Position numbers and translations under genes: made by a program. Below, one piece after another: positions 26,593 to 34,521 of a DNA stretch of 64,000 bases. The number at the start of each line of letters is the position of its first letter. Position 1 is the first letter of the stretch. The notes under the pieces are model-generated. The model ran no database searches. It saw only the letters and a list, made by a program, of their open reading frames with translations, and was not told the origin of the DNA. The stretch is from assembly GCF_019972315.1 (NCBI RefSeq), contig NZ_BLIZ01000001.1:1686513-1750512 (forward strand), in the 5' to 3' direction. The stretch comes from Geobacter sp. AOG1 (lineage in GTDB: Bacteria > Desulfobacterota > Desulfuromonadia > Geobacterales > Geobacteraceae).

Positions 26593-27963
26593 ATGAAGAT
26601 AATAACACAGACAGCTTCTACAATTTTAATTGTCATTTCGCTGGCATTTCAATCAATCGCGGGAACAACATCATATTCCGTTATTGACTTGGGTTCAATG
26701 GTCACTCCAACGGCGATCAATAACAAAGGACAAGTCGTCGGATACAAAACAACTGATGATGGGCATAAACATGCATTTCTTTACGAGAATCAATTATTGA
26801 CAGATCTTGGTACCTTCGGTGGAACCGATAGTGAAGCATTGGGCATTAATGAATCGGGTTATATAGTGGGAAACTATAGTAACAATGACTATAAGCAGGC
26901 TTTTCAGTTGTACAATGCCCAATTCACAGATTTGTTTATAGCTGCTGGTATGATCGAAGCCACAGGAATAAACGATCACAACGTTATAATAGGAAGCATA
27001 GCCAATGTGCCTGATATGGGAGAAAATCATGTGATTTTATACGACAATGGTAGTGTTACAGACTTATCTGCAGAAGGAGAACGTCAAGGAATAGTATATC
27101 CTGGGATAAAAGGTAGCCCCAGAGGGATCAATAATCTGGGACAAGCTATTCTTTTCCAGGTCCCGTGCGGCAGTTGGGAATGTGAACATTCTTATCTTTA
27201 TAGCCAGGGTACGTTTACCAGACTGTTTCCTTTCAATGCAACAGATATCAATGACGTGGGACAAGTAGTCGGATCCGGTATAGTGGCGTGGGTGCATATT
27301 GACGGTTTCATATATCAGGAAGGGGAAATGACCCGTATTAACGATTTCGGTGGCAGTTATAATTACCCAACAGCTCTTAACAACTTGGGGCAGGTCATTG
27401 GAACGGCACAAAGCCCTTTGGATTTTATCCTCCATCCTTATATATACTATAACGGAATCATGACCGACCTGAATACCTTGCTCCCTGCAAGTTCAGGCTG
27501 GAATATCGAAGAGGTCCGTGATATCAATGACAAGGGACAGATCATTGGCTCCGGCCTCCTCAACGGGGAACGGCATGCATTTATTTTTAGCCCACTTGTG
27601 CAAACGGTACGGATCGATATCAGACCATCTGATCCAGATAATGAAATCAAACTTCGCACTAATGGTAAACTCACCGTGGCGATCTTCGGTTCTGCGGTAT
27701 TTGATGCCACTGCTATCAACCCCGAATCGGTAACATTGGCTGGAGCTGATGTGCAAAGAGTGGGTAAAGGGGATAAATATCTATGTGCAATCGAGGATGT
27801 CAATGGAGATGGCATAGAGGATTTTATCTGTCACATATACATAGACCAGATTATTGTCGAACCAGGTGCTTCGTCGCAACTCCTTGAACTGGAGGCAGAA
27901 ACCTTTGCTGGGCAAAAAATACGGGGTGAAGACAGGGTGTATCTGATTTCGAAGCAGATCTAG
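26593..27963 (+). CDS. Secreted HAF-repeat protein
   Basis: A 456-residue protein with a signal peptide (about 1-24, cleavage near SIA-GTT). Seven repeats of about 40 residues follow at 25-330, each of the form IN-x(2)-GQVVG ... HAFLY (INNKGQVVGY, INESGYIVGN, INDHNVIIGS, INDVGQVVGS, LNNLGQVIGT, INDKGQIIGS), the HAF repeat, expected to fold as a beta-propeller-like surface protein. A C-terminal beta domain (about 335-450) ends with a calcium-loop-like VNGDGIEDF. Base composition is far more AT-rich than flanking genes, pointing to recent acquisition. Function unknown. GGGAG precedes the ATG by 7 bases. Confidence 0.8.
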   Translation: MKIITQTASTILIVISLAFQSIAGTTSYSVIDLGSMVTPTAINNKGQVVGYKTTDDGHKHAFLYENQLLTDLGTFGGTDSEALGINESGYIVGNYSNNDYKQAFQLYNAQFTDLFIAAGMIEATGINDHNVIIGSIANVPDMGENHVILYDNGSVTDLSAEGERQGIVYPGIKGSPRGINNLGQAILFQVPCGSWECEHSYLYSQGTFTRLFPFNATDINDVGQVVGSGIVAWVHIDGFIYQEGEMTRINDFGGSYNYPTALNNLGQVIGTAQSPLDFILHPYIYYNGIMTDLNTLLPASSGWNIEEVRDINDKGQIIGSGLLNGERHAFIFSPLVQTVRIDIRPSDPDNEIKLRTNGKLTVAIFGSAVFDATAINPESVTLAGADVQRVGKGDKYLCAIEDVNGDGIEDFICHIYIDQIIVEPGASSQLLELEAETFAGQKIRGEDRVYLISKQI

Positions 27964-28077
27964 ACCTACTACATGGGAATCCGCAGGTGACAAGGAATTC
28001 CTGTCCTGCAAGCTAGTTAACGTTAAAAGCTGCATTTGTTAGCCCGAAAAGTGAAACCGTCTGCTCCGGAGATTTCC

Positions 28078-28770
28078 ATGCCCATCGCCGATAACCTGAA
28101 AATCATCCAGGACCGCATCGCCGCTGCTGCCGTCAAGGCCGGACGTGACCCGGCCAGCGTGCGCCTGGTGGCCGTCTCCAAGACCCAGTCGGCGGAAGCT
28201 GTTACCGGCGCGGCCCGGGCCGGGCAGCTCCTGTTCGGGGAGAACTACGTCCAGGAGTTCGCCGCCAAGGCGGCCGAGGTGAAGGAGCCGGTGGAGTGGC
28301 ACTTTATCGGCTCCCTCCAGAGCAACAAGGTGAAATATCTGGCCGGGCTCGTCACCCTCATCCACTCGGTGGACCGGCTCTCCCTCGCTGAAGAGATCGA
28401 CCGGCAGTGGAGGAGGCTGGGTAGGAGCTGCGACGTGCTGATCCAGGTGAACATCGCCGAAGAGGCGACCAAGAGCGGCACCACGAGCGCCGGACTGCTC
28501 GATCTGGTGCGGTCGGTGGCACGGCTTCCCCACCTCCGGGTGCGCGGCCTCATGACCATGCCCCCCTTCTTCGACGACCCGGAGGGGGCGCGCCCCTACT
28601 TCCGGGAGCTGCGACGCCTTGCCGGTGAGATCACCGTTATGGGGATTCCCGGCGTGACCATGGCGGAACTCTCCATGGGGATGTCGGGGGACTTCGAGGC
28701 GGCCATCGCCGAGGGCGCGACCCTGGTGCGGATCGGCACGGCGGTCTTCGGGGAGCGGCAGTACCGGTAA
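28078..28770 (+). CDS. yggS: YggS-family pyridoxal phosphate homeostasis protein
   Basis: Binds PLP without known catalysis and balances PLP and amino/keto-acid pools. The 230-residue single-domain TIM-barrel protein has the PLP-lysine motif RLVAVSKTQ near 31-39, FGENYVQEF near 58-66, WHFIGSLQSNKVK near 80-92, RGLMTMPP near 158 and LSMGMSGDFEAAI near 197-209. I chose ATG 28078 (MPIADNLKI) after CCGGAG; an upstream in-frame start adds 14 non-conserved residues. In many bacteria it lies next to proC; here proC is 2.3 kb away on the other strand. Confidence 0.93.
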   Translation: MPIADNLKIIQDRIAAAAVKAGRDPASVRLVAVSKTQSAEAVTGAARAGQLLFGENYVQEFAAKAAEVKEPVEWHFIGSLQSNKVKYLAGLVTLIHSVDRLSLAEEIDRQWRRLGRSCDVLIQVNIAEEATKSGTTSAGLLDLVRSVARLPHLRVRGLMTMPPFFDDPEGARPYFRELRRLAGEITVMGIPGVTMAELSMGMSGDFEAAIAEGATLVRIGTAVFGERQYR

Positions 28771-28874
28771 CTGCCCAATTTCTTTCTGCATCCAGCCATT
28801 TTTCCATTCCCTTCTGTAACCGTTCTGTTATACACTCATCCCTATTCACACATCCCCTGGAGGTTTATCGTTCA

Positions 28875-29696
28875 ATGATGTCCCGCATTGCTTTCGTCCT
28901 GTTTGCCCTGCTCGTCACCCTTACTCCGGCCTTGGCCGCCACTCCCCAACTCAAGCAGCAGAAGCCCGCGCTCACCCAGGAGGTGAGTGTCCCCATTCTC
29001 CTCTACCACCGTTTCGGACCGACCGTCGCCGACGGCATGACCATCAAGACTACCGTTTTCGAAGAACACCTGAAATACCTGCGGGACAACGGCTACAAGG
29101 TAATTCCGCTCCGTCAGCTGGTGGACTGGTATCTGAAGAAGGGGCCGGCGCCCGCTCCGAAGTCGGTGGTGATCGTCGAGGACGATGCCCACAAGACGGT
29201 ATACAGCGACATGCTCCCCCTGGCGAAGAAGTACAACGTACCGGTGACGGTGTTCGTCTACCCCTCCGCCATCTCCAATGCCAAGTACGCCATGACCTGG
29301 GATCAACTGCGGGAGTTGAAGAAGACCGGGCTGTTCGACATCCAGTCCCACACCTACTGGCATCCCAATTTCAAGAAGGACCGGAAGAAAATGGCGCCCG
29401 CCGAGTTCGAGAAATCGGTGGATACGCAGCTCACCAAGTCGAAGGCGCGGCTCGAAAAGGAGCTGGGGGGAAAGGTGGACATGCTTGCCTGGCCGTTCGG
29501 TATCTATGACGACCATCTGCTGCAGAAGGCGGCTGCTGCCGGCTACATAACGACCTTCACCATCGAGCGCCACCACGCGGGCGCTTCCGACACCGTCACG
29601 AAGCTTCCCCGGTATCTCCTCATCAATGCCGATCAGGGGAAGGCGTTTGCCCAGATACTGGCGGGAACGGCACCCAAGCGGAACATCGTCTACTGA
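28875..29696 (+). CDS. Exported polysaccharide deacetylase-like protein
   Basis: A 273-residue protein with a signal peptide (cleavage near ALA-ATP) and a NodB-type domain starting PILLYHRFG (about 41-49). The usual TFDDG is changed to VIVEDDAHKT (about 97-106), keeping a paired Asp, and the zinc-histidine motif is QSHTYWHPNF (about 157-166; H-x3-H). A later motif WPFGIYDD fits the barrel's active-site arginine/proline loop. PgaB-like deacetylases act on exopolysaccharide or peptidoglycan in the periplasm; the substrate is unknown. Confidence 0.82.
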   Translation: MMSRIAFVLFALLVTLTPALAATPQLKQQKPALTQEVSVPILLYHRFGPTVADGMTIKTTVFEEHLKYLRDNGYKVIPLRQLVDWYLKKGPAPAPKSVVIVEDDAHKTVYSDMLPLAKKYNVPVTVFVYPSAISNAKYAMTWDQLRELKKTGLFDIQSHTYWHPNFKKDRKKMAPAEFEKSVDTQLTKSKARLEKELGGKVDMLAWPFGIYDDHLLQKAAAAGYITTFTIERHHAGASDTVTKLPRYLLINADQGKAFAQILAGTAPKRNIVY

Positions 29697-29709
29697 AAAA
29701 CGGTGAAAG

Positions 29710-29913
29710 TTGAAAAGTGACGAGAGCGGAAAGAAGCACGCGTGTCCGGACTGCACCTTTTGCCAGTGGTGCAGCGACGACCGGTGCAGCCTCTGCCTGC
29801 GGCAGGGGTGTCAGGGGAAGCGGAAGCTCTCGCTCCAGGAGCAGATCGCGCTCTATGACGCGATCAACCGCGGAGATGCTCCGTCTCCCCCCGAGGGGGA
29901 CGCTCCGAAATGA
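29710..29913 (+). CDS. Small cysteine-rich protein (possible)
   Basis: A 67-residue frame from a TTG codon with seven cysteines in its first 33 residues (CPDCTFCQWC ... CSLC ... C), suggesting a metal-binding or redox knuckle, then a short helix (LSLQEQIALYDAI). It lies 13 bases after the deacetylase stop and is followed by a strong terminator at 29919, which supports a real 3' end here. A heptamer-like GTGAAAGTTGAAAA tract covers the start, so the initiation codon is uncertain. Function unknown. Confidence 0.5.
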   Translation: MKSDESGKKHACPDCTFCQWCSDDRCSLCLRQGCQGKRKLSLQEQIALYDAINRGDAPSPPEGDAPK

Positions 29914-29918
29914 AGGAC

Positions 29919-29954
29919 AACAAAGCCAGGCTCGCACCTGGCTTTGTCTTTTTC
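29919..29954 (+). terminator. Rho-independent terminator
   Basis: ACAAAGCCAGG / CCTGGCTTTGT stem, loop CTCGCA, then CTTTTTC. Confidence 0.92.
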
Positions 29955-30017
29955 TGAAAATGTGTTAAGGTTGCGACCGGTTGCCCATGTTATGAAGCAG
30001 TGATCCGAGGAGGGACG

Positions 30018-30851
30018 ATGACGAAGCGGCAGAAGCTTGGCGAAATTTTTGTCGAGAAGGGGCTGGTTACCCCGACGACGCTGGAGCGTGCGTTGCTCAG
30101 GGCTAGACGGCAGAAAAAAAAGGTCGGTTTTGTGCTGGAGGACATCGAGGTCATCACGGGGGAGGAGCTTGCCGATGCGCTGGCCCAGCAGTATGGCTAC
30201 CGGGTGGTGAGCGATTTTGCCCGGTTCAAGTTTTCTCCCGATGCGCTCCGTCTCCTCTCGGTGGATGTGGCGCTCCCCAATCTCCTCTTTCCGCTCAAGG
30301 TGGAGAATGGCCGGCTCGCCATTGCCATGGCCGATCCCACCGACACCCGCATCATTGCCAACATCGCCGCCAACCACAGCCTGAAGATCGTCCCCTACAT
30401 TGCCACCCGCCGGGATATCATTGCCGCCATCAATCGCCATTACTTGGGAAAGACCAGTGAAATCTCCGGCGAGGAGCGGACCATCCTGGTCGCGGAGGAC
30501 AACAAGCTCCTCTACACCATGCTGAGCAATATTCTTACGCAGGAAGGGTATCGGGTGGTGGTGGCGATGGACGGGATGGAAGCGTACCAGACGGCGCTGG
30601 CCGAGGCACCCCAGGTGATTCTCACCGACAAGGAGATGCCGAAGATGGACGGCTATGCCCTCTTGTCCGCGCTCAAGAATCTGCCGGAAACCCGACTGAT
30701 CCCGGTGATCCTCCTTACAGGGGTGGCGGACGGCGACGAAGAAGCGCGCGCATTCGAGAAGGGTTTTTTCGATTTCATGGCCAAGCCGGTGCGGGAGGCG
30801 ACGCTGGTGACGAGGGTGAAGCGGGCATTGCAGTACTATGGCCAGCTATGA
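30018..30851 (+). CDS. MshEN (GspE N-terminal)-receiver response regulator
   Basis: A 277-residue protein. Residues about 1-145 match the type II secretion/type IV pilus ATPase N-terminal MshEN domain (KLGEIFVEKGLVTPTTLERAL, LADALAQQYGYRVV; single motifs of 20 or fewer residues), which in several ATPases binds c-di-GMP. Residues 153-277 form a receiver domain with E160/D161, phospho-acceptor D204 (LTDKEMPKMDGY), T234 and K256. No ATPase or DNA-binding output is present, so it probably acts by contact. GAGGAGG precedes the ATG at 30018. Its stop codon overlaps the start of a palindromic element. Confidence 0.85.
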   Translation: MTKRQKLGEIFVEKGLVTPTTLERALLRARRQKKKVGFVLEDIEVITGEELADALAQQYGYRVVSDFARFKFSPDALRLLSVDVALPNLLFPLKVENGRLAIAMADPTDTRIIANIAANHSLKIVPYIATRRDIIAAINRHYLGKTSEISGEERTILVAEDNKLLYTMLSNILTQEGYRVVVAMDGMEAYQTALAEAPQVILTDKEMPKMDGYALLSALKNLPETRLIPVILLTGVADGDEEARAFEKGFFDFMAKPVREATLVTRVKRALQYYGQL

Positions 30852-31023
30852 CGAATCCGTAAAAAGTCCATCTGCTGATTGTCAGCTTGCCTTTAGTGCG
30901 AACGCTTACACGCCCGCACCAATAATTGCTCCTCAATTATACGTCGTTGCGGCGTACCTGCCAGTACGCCTCACTCCTCACGGATCGCAAGCCTTGCATC
31001 TGGAGCTTTCTCCGAATTCATCC
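30850..31023. repeat. Palindromic intergenic element, long relative (E1)
   Basis: Ends are imperfectly complementary (GACGAATCCG at 30850; CGAATTCATC at the right end, plus CATCTGC/GCATCTG inside). Within it is the palindrome GGCGTACctgccaGTACGCC (30951-30970), the core shared with the elements at 32791, 32940, 34270 and 49401. It starts on the stop codon of the MshEN-REC gene and fills the gap to the proC stop. At 174 bases it is longer than the others and the core is off-centre, so it may be composite. Confidence 0.6.
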
Positions 31024-31029
31024 AATCTC

Positions 31030-31845
31030 CTACTTCCCTCCCGCCAGTTCCTTCGACCGGGCCGTGGCCGCATCCACGGCGTTAATGACCGTCCCGCGGA
31101 ACCCTTCCTTTTCCAGTACGTGAAGCCCGGCAATGGTTGTCCCGCCGGGGGACGTCACCTTATCCCGGAGCATGGCGGGGTGTTCGTGGGTTTCCAGGAG
31201 CAGCCGCGCGGTGCCGTAGACGGTCTGGGCCGCCAGGCTCGTTGCGATGTCGCGGGGGAGACCGTTCTTGACCCCCGCGTCGGAGAGCGCCTCGATGAAG
31301 GTGAGGACGAAGGCCGGACCGCTGCCGGACAGGCCGGTGACCGCGTCGATGAGTTTTTCTTCCACGATACAGGCTTTTCCCACGAGCTCGAAGATGCGTC
31401 GGGCGGTGGTGAGGTCGTCAGTCGTGGCGTTGGCCCCGCTGCAAAGGGCTGTTGCCCCTTCCAGAACCAGTGAGGGTGTGTTGGGCATCACCCGCACGAC
31501 CTTGACGCCGGTGGCGAATGCCGCCTCTATGGTGGAGGTTTTCACCCCGGCCATGATGGAGACCAGCAGAGTGGCGGGGCCCACGACACCGGCCAGTCCC
31601 GCCAGCACCGGTTCCGCCATCTGAGGCTTGACGGCGAGGAACAGGATGTTGCTGTCGGCAGCCACCCCCCGGTTATCGCCGCTGACGTTCACACCGTAAC
31701 GGTCATGCAGGAACGTGCGCCGTTCCGCCACCGGCTCTGCCACTGCCAGGTCACCGGCCGGCATTCCCCCCGCCAGGAGCCCCTTTATCAGGGCCTCAGC
31801 CATGTTCCCCCCGCCGATGAAGCCGATCTTTTTGTCTTTCAGCAT
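31030..31845 (-). CDS. proC: Pyrroline-5-carboxylate reductase
   Basis: Last step of proline synthesis: NAD(P)H reduction of pyrroline-5-carboxylate. The 271-residue protein starts KKIGFIGGGNMAEALIKGL (Rossmann motif G-x2-G-x2-A), with the ProC signature region LSGSGPAFVLTFIEALSDA near 165-183 and SPGGTTIAGL near 232-241. I chose ATG 31845, preceded by AAGGAGAG; longer versions add 31 non-conserved residues. Convergent with the MshEN-REC gene. Confidence 0.95.
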   Translation of the reverse strand: MLKDKKIGFIGGGNMAEALIKGLLAGGMPAGDLAVAEPVAERRTFLHDRYGVNVSGDNRGVAADSNILFLAVKPQMAEPVLAGLAGVVGPATLLVSIMAGVKTSTIEAAFATGVKVVRVMPNTPSLVLEGATALCSGANATTDDLTTARRIFELVGKACIVEEKLIDAVTGLSGSGPAFVLTFIEALSDAGVKNGLPRDIATSLAAQTVYGTARLLLETHEHPAMLRDKVTSPGGTTIAGLHVLEKEGFRGTVINAVDAATARSKELAGGK

Positions 31846-32051
31846 ATTCTCTCCTTGCCGGGGCCTATGGCCCGGAATCAGTTCGTTCATTTCGGTGCAG
31901 CTGTATGAATGAGTAATAAATCCCTCTTCAAATGTCAATAAATTTGGCGGTGCCGAAGGGAAATAATGGCACTATTTCACCTTTTCCCCGGGGACACCGG
32001 AACCGGTTTTGTTGCCGTCGGGTAAAATTTTCCGGAGGGCTCAAAAAATGA

Positions 32052-32080
32052 TTGACACGGTGTGGGGCATGTACTATAAA
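32052..32080 (+). promoter_or_regulatory. Strong sigma-70 promoter of the HTH-cupin regulator
   Basis: TTGACA (32052-32057), exactly 17 bases, TATAAA (32075-32080). Initiation near 32087 would place three palindromic operators in the untranslated leader. A second TTGACA at 32171-32176 with TAAACT 16 bases on overlaps the third operator and may be a second promoter. Confidence 0.75.
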
Positions 32081-32112
32081 GCTTTGCTCGTGTGCTTGGG
32101 TTTAAACATAAA

Positions 32113-32197
32113 GTTTAGCATTTCTAAACCCGGCACATGACAGAAAGTTTACCAATGCTAAACCCGCTGATTGACAATAAGTTTAGAAATACTAAAC
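32113..32197 (+). promoter_or_regulatory. Three phased palindromic operators (GTTTAGnnnnnCTAAAC)
   Basis: GTTTAGcatttCTAAAC (32113-32129), GTTTACcaatgCTAAAC (32147-32163) and GTTTAGaaataCTAAAC (32181-32197). Start-to-start distance is 34 bases both times. They lie between the promoter and the start of the HTH-cupin gene, so self-repression by that protein is the simplest reading. A related GTTTAAAC lies at about 32100-32107. Confidence 0.85.
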
Positions 32198-32209
32198 TTT
32201 GCGGGAGCG

Positions 32210-32791
32210 ATGCGTTTACCTGTGCTGAACGTGGAGGACTGTTTGAAGATCGGTGAACGGTTGAAGCGGCTGAGGATGATCAATTCCCTGACCCAGGAGG
32301 AGCTGGCGAGTCGCGCCGACCTGACGAAGGGGTTCATTTCCCAGCTGGAAAACGACGCCACATCTCCGTCCATTGCAACGCTGAAGGACATCGTCGATGT
32401 GTTCGGGGTGAGCATGCAGGAGTTTTTCAGCGATACCGACGACGACGAGAACGTGGTGTTCGGCAAGGACGCCCGGGTGCAGGCCACTGACGACGACGAG
32501 AAAATAAAGGTCGAACTCCTGGTCCCCGGCGCCCAGAATCGGGAGATGGATCCGGTGCTCGTGACCCTGGAGCCGGGTGAGGAGATGGACGAGCAGCAGT
32601 TTCACGAGGGGGAGGAGTTTGGTTTCGTCCTCCTGGGGAAAATCCAGCTCCGTCTGGACGATCGGCTCCACACCATCAAGAAGGACGAGTGTTTCTATTT
32701 CACGTCGGATAAGAAGCATTCGGTGAAGAATATCGGGAAGACGGCGGCGAAGATATTGTGGGTGGTAACACCACCCACCTTTTACTATTGA
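32210..32791 (+). CDS. XRE-type HTH transcriptional regulator with cupin domain (PuuR-like)
   Basis: A 193-residue regulator. The helix-turn-helix (about 15-70; IGERLKRLRMINSLTQEELA, GFISQLENDATSPSIATLKD) is joined to a C-terminal cupin barrel (about 110-190; LEPGEEMDEQQFHEGEEFGF, HTIKKDECFYFTSDKKHSVKN) with ligand-binding-type His/Glu residues. PuuR, a protein of this design, senses putrescine; the downstream genes here make polyamines, so polyamine sensing is a reasonable guess. ATG 32210 follows GCGGGAG. Preceded by three operators; its stop codon meets element E2. Confidence 0.87.
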   Translation: MRLPVLNVEDCLKIGERLKRLRMINSLTQEELASRADLTKGFISQLENDATSPSIATLKDIVDVFGVSMQEFFSDTDDDENVVFGKDARVQATDDDEKIKVELLVPGAQNREMDPVLVTLEPGEEMDEQQFHEGEEFGFVLLGKIQLRLDDRLHTIKKDECFYFTSDKKHSVKNIGKTAAKILWVVTPPTFYY

Positions 32792-32912
32792 GGGATGCGA
32801 TCTTCCGACCATATCCCCGCCGTCTCCGGATGCTCGTTGTGCGGCGTATCTCCAGTACGCCTCCGCCGGCATTCCTGCGGGTGCGAGGATCTGGCCGAAA
32901 TCTCGCATCCCT
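32791..32912. repeat. Palindromic element E2 (122 bp)
   Basis: Perfect 10-base terminal inverted repeats AGGGATGCGA (32791-32800) and TCGCATCCCT (32903-32912), imperfectly paired arms, and the core GGCGTATctccaGTACGCC at 32843-32861, exactly at the centre. The first base is the last base of the regulator's TGA stop. Confidence 0.85.
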
Positions 32913-32939
32913 TAGGCAGTGAAGACTTTTAAAACCTGC

Positions 32940-33059
32940 GTGGCGTCAGATTTGCGATGATGACGGCGACGGAGAGGAGGAAGGCCCGCAGGCGTAGCAG
33001 CGCTACGTCGAGGAGCAATCCGACGAGCCGGCGTCGTCAGGGCGCAAATGTGGCGGCAC
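32940..33059. repeat. Palindromic element E3 (120 bp)
   Basis: Ends GTGGCGTCAGATTTGCG (32940-32956) and CGCAAATGTGGCGGCAC (33043-33059) pair at 13 of 17 positions. The core GTAGCagcGCTAC (32994-33006) is exactly central. The 107 bases from the ATTTGCG end match element E4, in opposite orientation, with about nine differences. It ends 15 bases before the CASDH start, just short of the GGAGGA ribosome site. Confidence 0.88.
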
Positions 33060-33074
33060 TCTTTGGAGGAAATG

Positions 33075-34271
33075 ATGAGCAAAGTTCTGATAATAGGTGC
33101 CGGTGGAGTTGGACAAGTGGTCACCCACAAGTGCGCCCAGCGTAGGGACATCTTCAGCGAGATCACCCTGGCGTCCCGGACGAAATCCAAGTGCGACGCC
33201 ATCGCGGCCCAGATTCCGACGCCGGTCAAGACGGCCCAGGTGGATGCGGACAATGTTCCCGAACTGGCGGCCCTGATTCGGCAGGAGCAACCGAAACTGG
33301 TCATCAACGTGGCGCTCCCCTACCAGGACCTGACCATCATGGACGCCTGTCTGGAAACCGGTGTGGATTACCTCGACACCGCCAACTACGAACCGCTCGA
33401 TACCGCCAAGTTTGAGTACTCCTGGCAGTGGGCCTACCAGGACAGGTTCAGGGATGCGGGGCTGATGGCGCTCCTCGGCTCCGGCTTCGATCCGGGGGTG
33501 ACCAACGTCTACACCGCCCTGGCGGCGAAAAAGTATCTCGATGTGGTGGAAGAGCTCGACATCATCGACGCCAACGCCGGGAGCCACGGCCAGCCCTTCG
33601 CCACCAACTTCAACCCGGAGATCAACATCCGGGAGGTGACCGCCACCTGCCGCCACTGGGAGAACGGCCAGTTCGTCGAGAGTGCACCACTCTCCACCAA
33701 GCACGTTTTCGACTTCCCCGAGGGTATCGGTCCCATGAACATCTACCGTCTCTACCACGAGGAGATGGAGTCGCTGGTCAGGCATATACCGACCATCAAG
33801 AAGGCCCAGTTCTGGATGACCTTCTCGGATAACTATTTGAAGCACCTGGAGGTATTGCAGAACGTGGGGATGACCCGCATCGACGAGGTGGAGTTCCAGG
33901 GGCAGAAGATCGTCCCGATCCAGTTCCTCAAAGCGCTCCTTCCCGATCCGGGATCGCTCGGGCCGCTTACCAAAGGGAAGACCTGCATCGGCGTCATTGC
34001 CCGCGGTACCAAGAACGGCAAGCGCAAGCAGGTCTACATCTACAACATCTGCGACCATGAGGCGTGCTACCGGGAGGTCCAGTCCCAGGCCATCAGTTAC
34101 ACCACCGGCGTGCCTGCGGTGGTGGGGGCCATCATGATGCTGACCGGCAAGTGGCACAAGCCGGGGGTCTGGAATATGGAGCAGTTCGATCCGGAGATGT
34201 TTCTTGAAGTGCTTGGCCCCATGGGGCTGCCGACGGTTGTGGTCGACGGCGGGGAGTGGCCTACGCTGTAG
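33075..34271 (+). CDS. Carboxynorspermidine/carboxyspermidine dehydrogenase (saccharopine dehydrogenase family)
   Basis: Condenses aspartate semialdehyde with putrescine or diaminopropane and reduces the product with NADPH, giving carboxyspermidine or carboxynorspermidine. The 398 residues start SKVLIIGAGGVGQVVTHK (Rossmann motif), with LGSGFDPGVTNVYTALA near 135-151 and NINPEINIREVT-like FNPEINIREVTATCRHWENG near 176-195. I chose the second ATG of an ATGATG pair, best spaced from GGAGG. The decarboxylase next door supports the polyamine role over lysine metabolism. Bracketed by inverted elements E3 and E4; its stop codon TAG is inside the first bases of E4. Confidence 0.88.
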   Translation: MSKVLIIGAGGVGQVVTHKCAQRRDIFSEITLASRTKSKCDAIAAQIPTPVKTAQVDADNVPELAALIRQEQPKLVINVALPYQDLTIMDACLETGVDYLDTANYEPLDTAKFEYSWQWAYQDRFRDAGLMALLGSGFDPGVTNVYTALAAKKYLDVVEELDIIDANAGSHGQPFATNFNPEINIREVTATCRHWENGQFVESAPLSTKHVFDFPEGIGPMNIYRLYHEEMESLVRHIPTIKKAQFWMTFSDNYLKHLEVLQNVGMTRIDEVEFQGQKIVPIQFLKALLPDPGSLGPLTKGKTCIGVIARGTKNGKRKQVYIYNICDHEACYREVQSQAISYTTGVPAVVGAIMMLTGKWHKPGVWNMEQFDPEMFLEVLGPMGLPTVVVDGGEWPTL

Positions 34272-34391
34272 GAACGCCATATTTGCGCACTGACGACGCC
34301 GGCTCGTCGGCCCGCTCCTCGACGTAGCGCTGCTACGCCTGCGGGCGGCCCTCCTCTCCGACGCCGTCATCATCGCAAATCTAACGTTCCT
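34270..34391. repeat. Palindromic element E4 (122 bp)
   Basis: Ends AGGAACGCCATATTTGCG (34270-34287) and CGCAAATCTAACGTTCCT (34374-34391) pair at 15 of 18 positions. The core GTAGCgctGCTAC (34324-34336) is central. It is an inverted relative of E3, so the two flank the dehydrogenase gene as about 92 percent identical inverted repeats. Starts on the stop codon of that gene. Confidence 0.88.
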
Positions 34392-34521
34392 TTTATAACC
34401 AGCCAGAACCAGAATTGGATGTGCCGCAAGAGCAACAATACGGGACTAACAGTCGGAACGAAGGTTGATAAATTCCCTCTGCGTTCCTCCGTGTCCTCTG
34501 TGGTGAAAAAAGGTTCTAACA

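Noticed and set aside
32940-34391. E3 and E4 as insertion sequence ends with the enclosed gene as cargo transposase
   Set aside because: The enclosed gene is a saccharopine-dehydrogenase-family enzyme, not a transposase, and each repeat is a complete palindrome rather than a single IS end.
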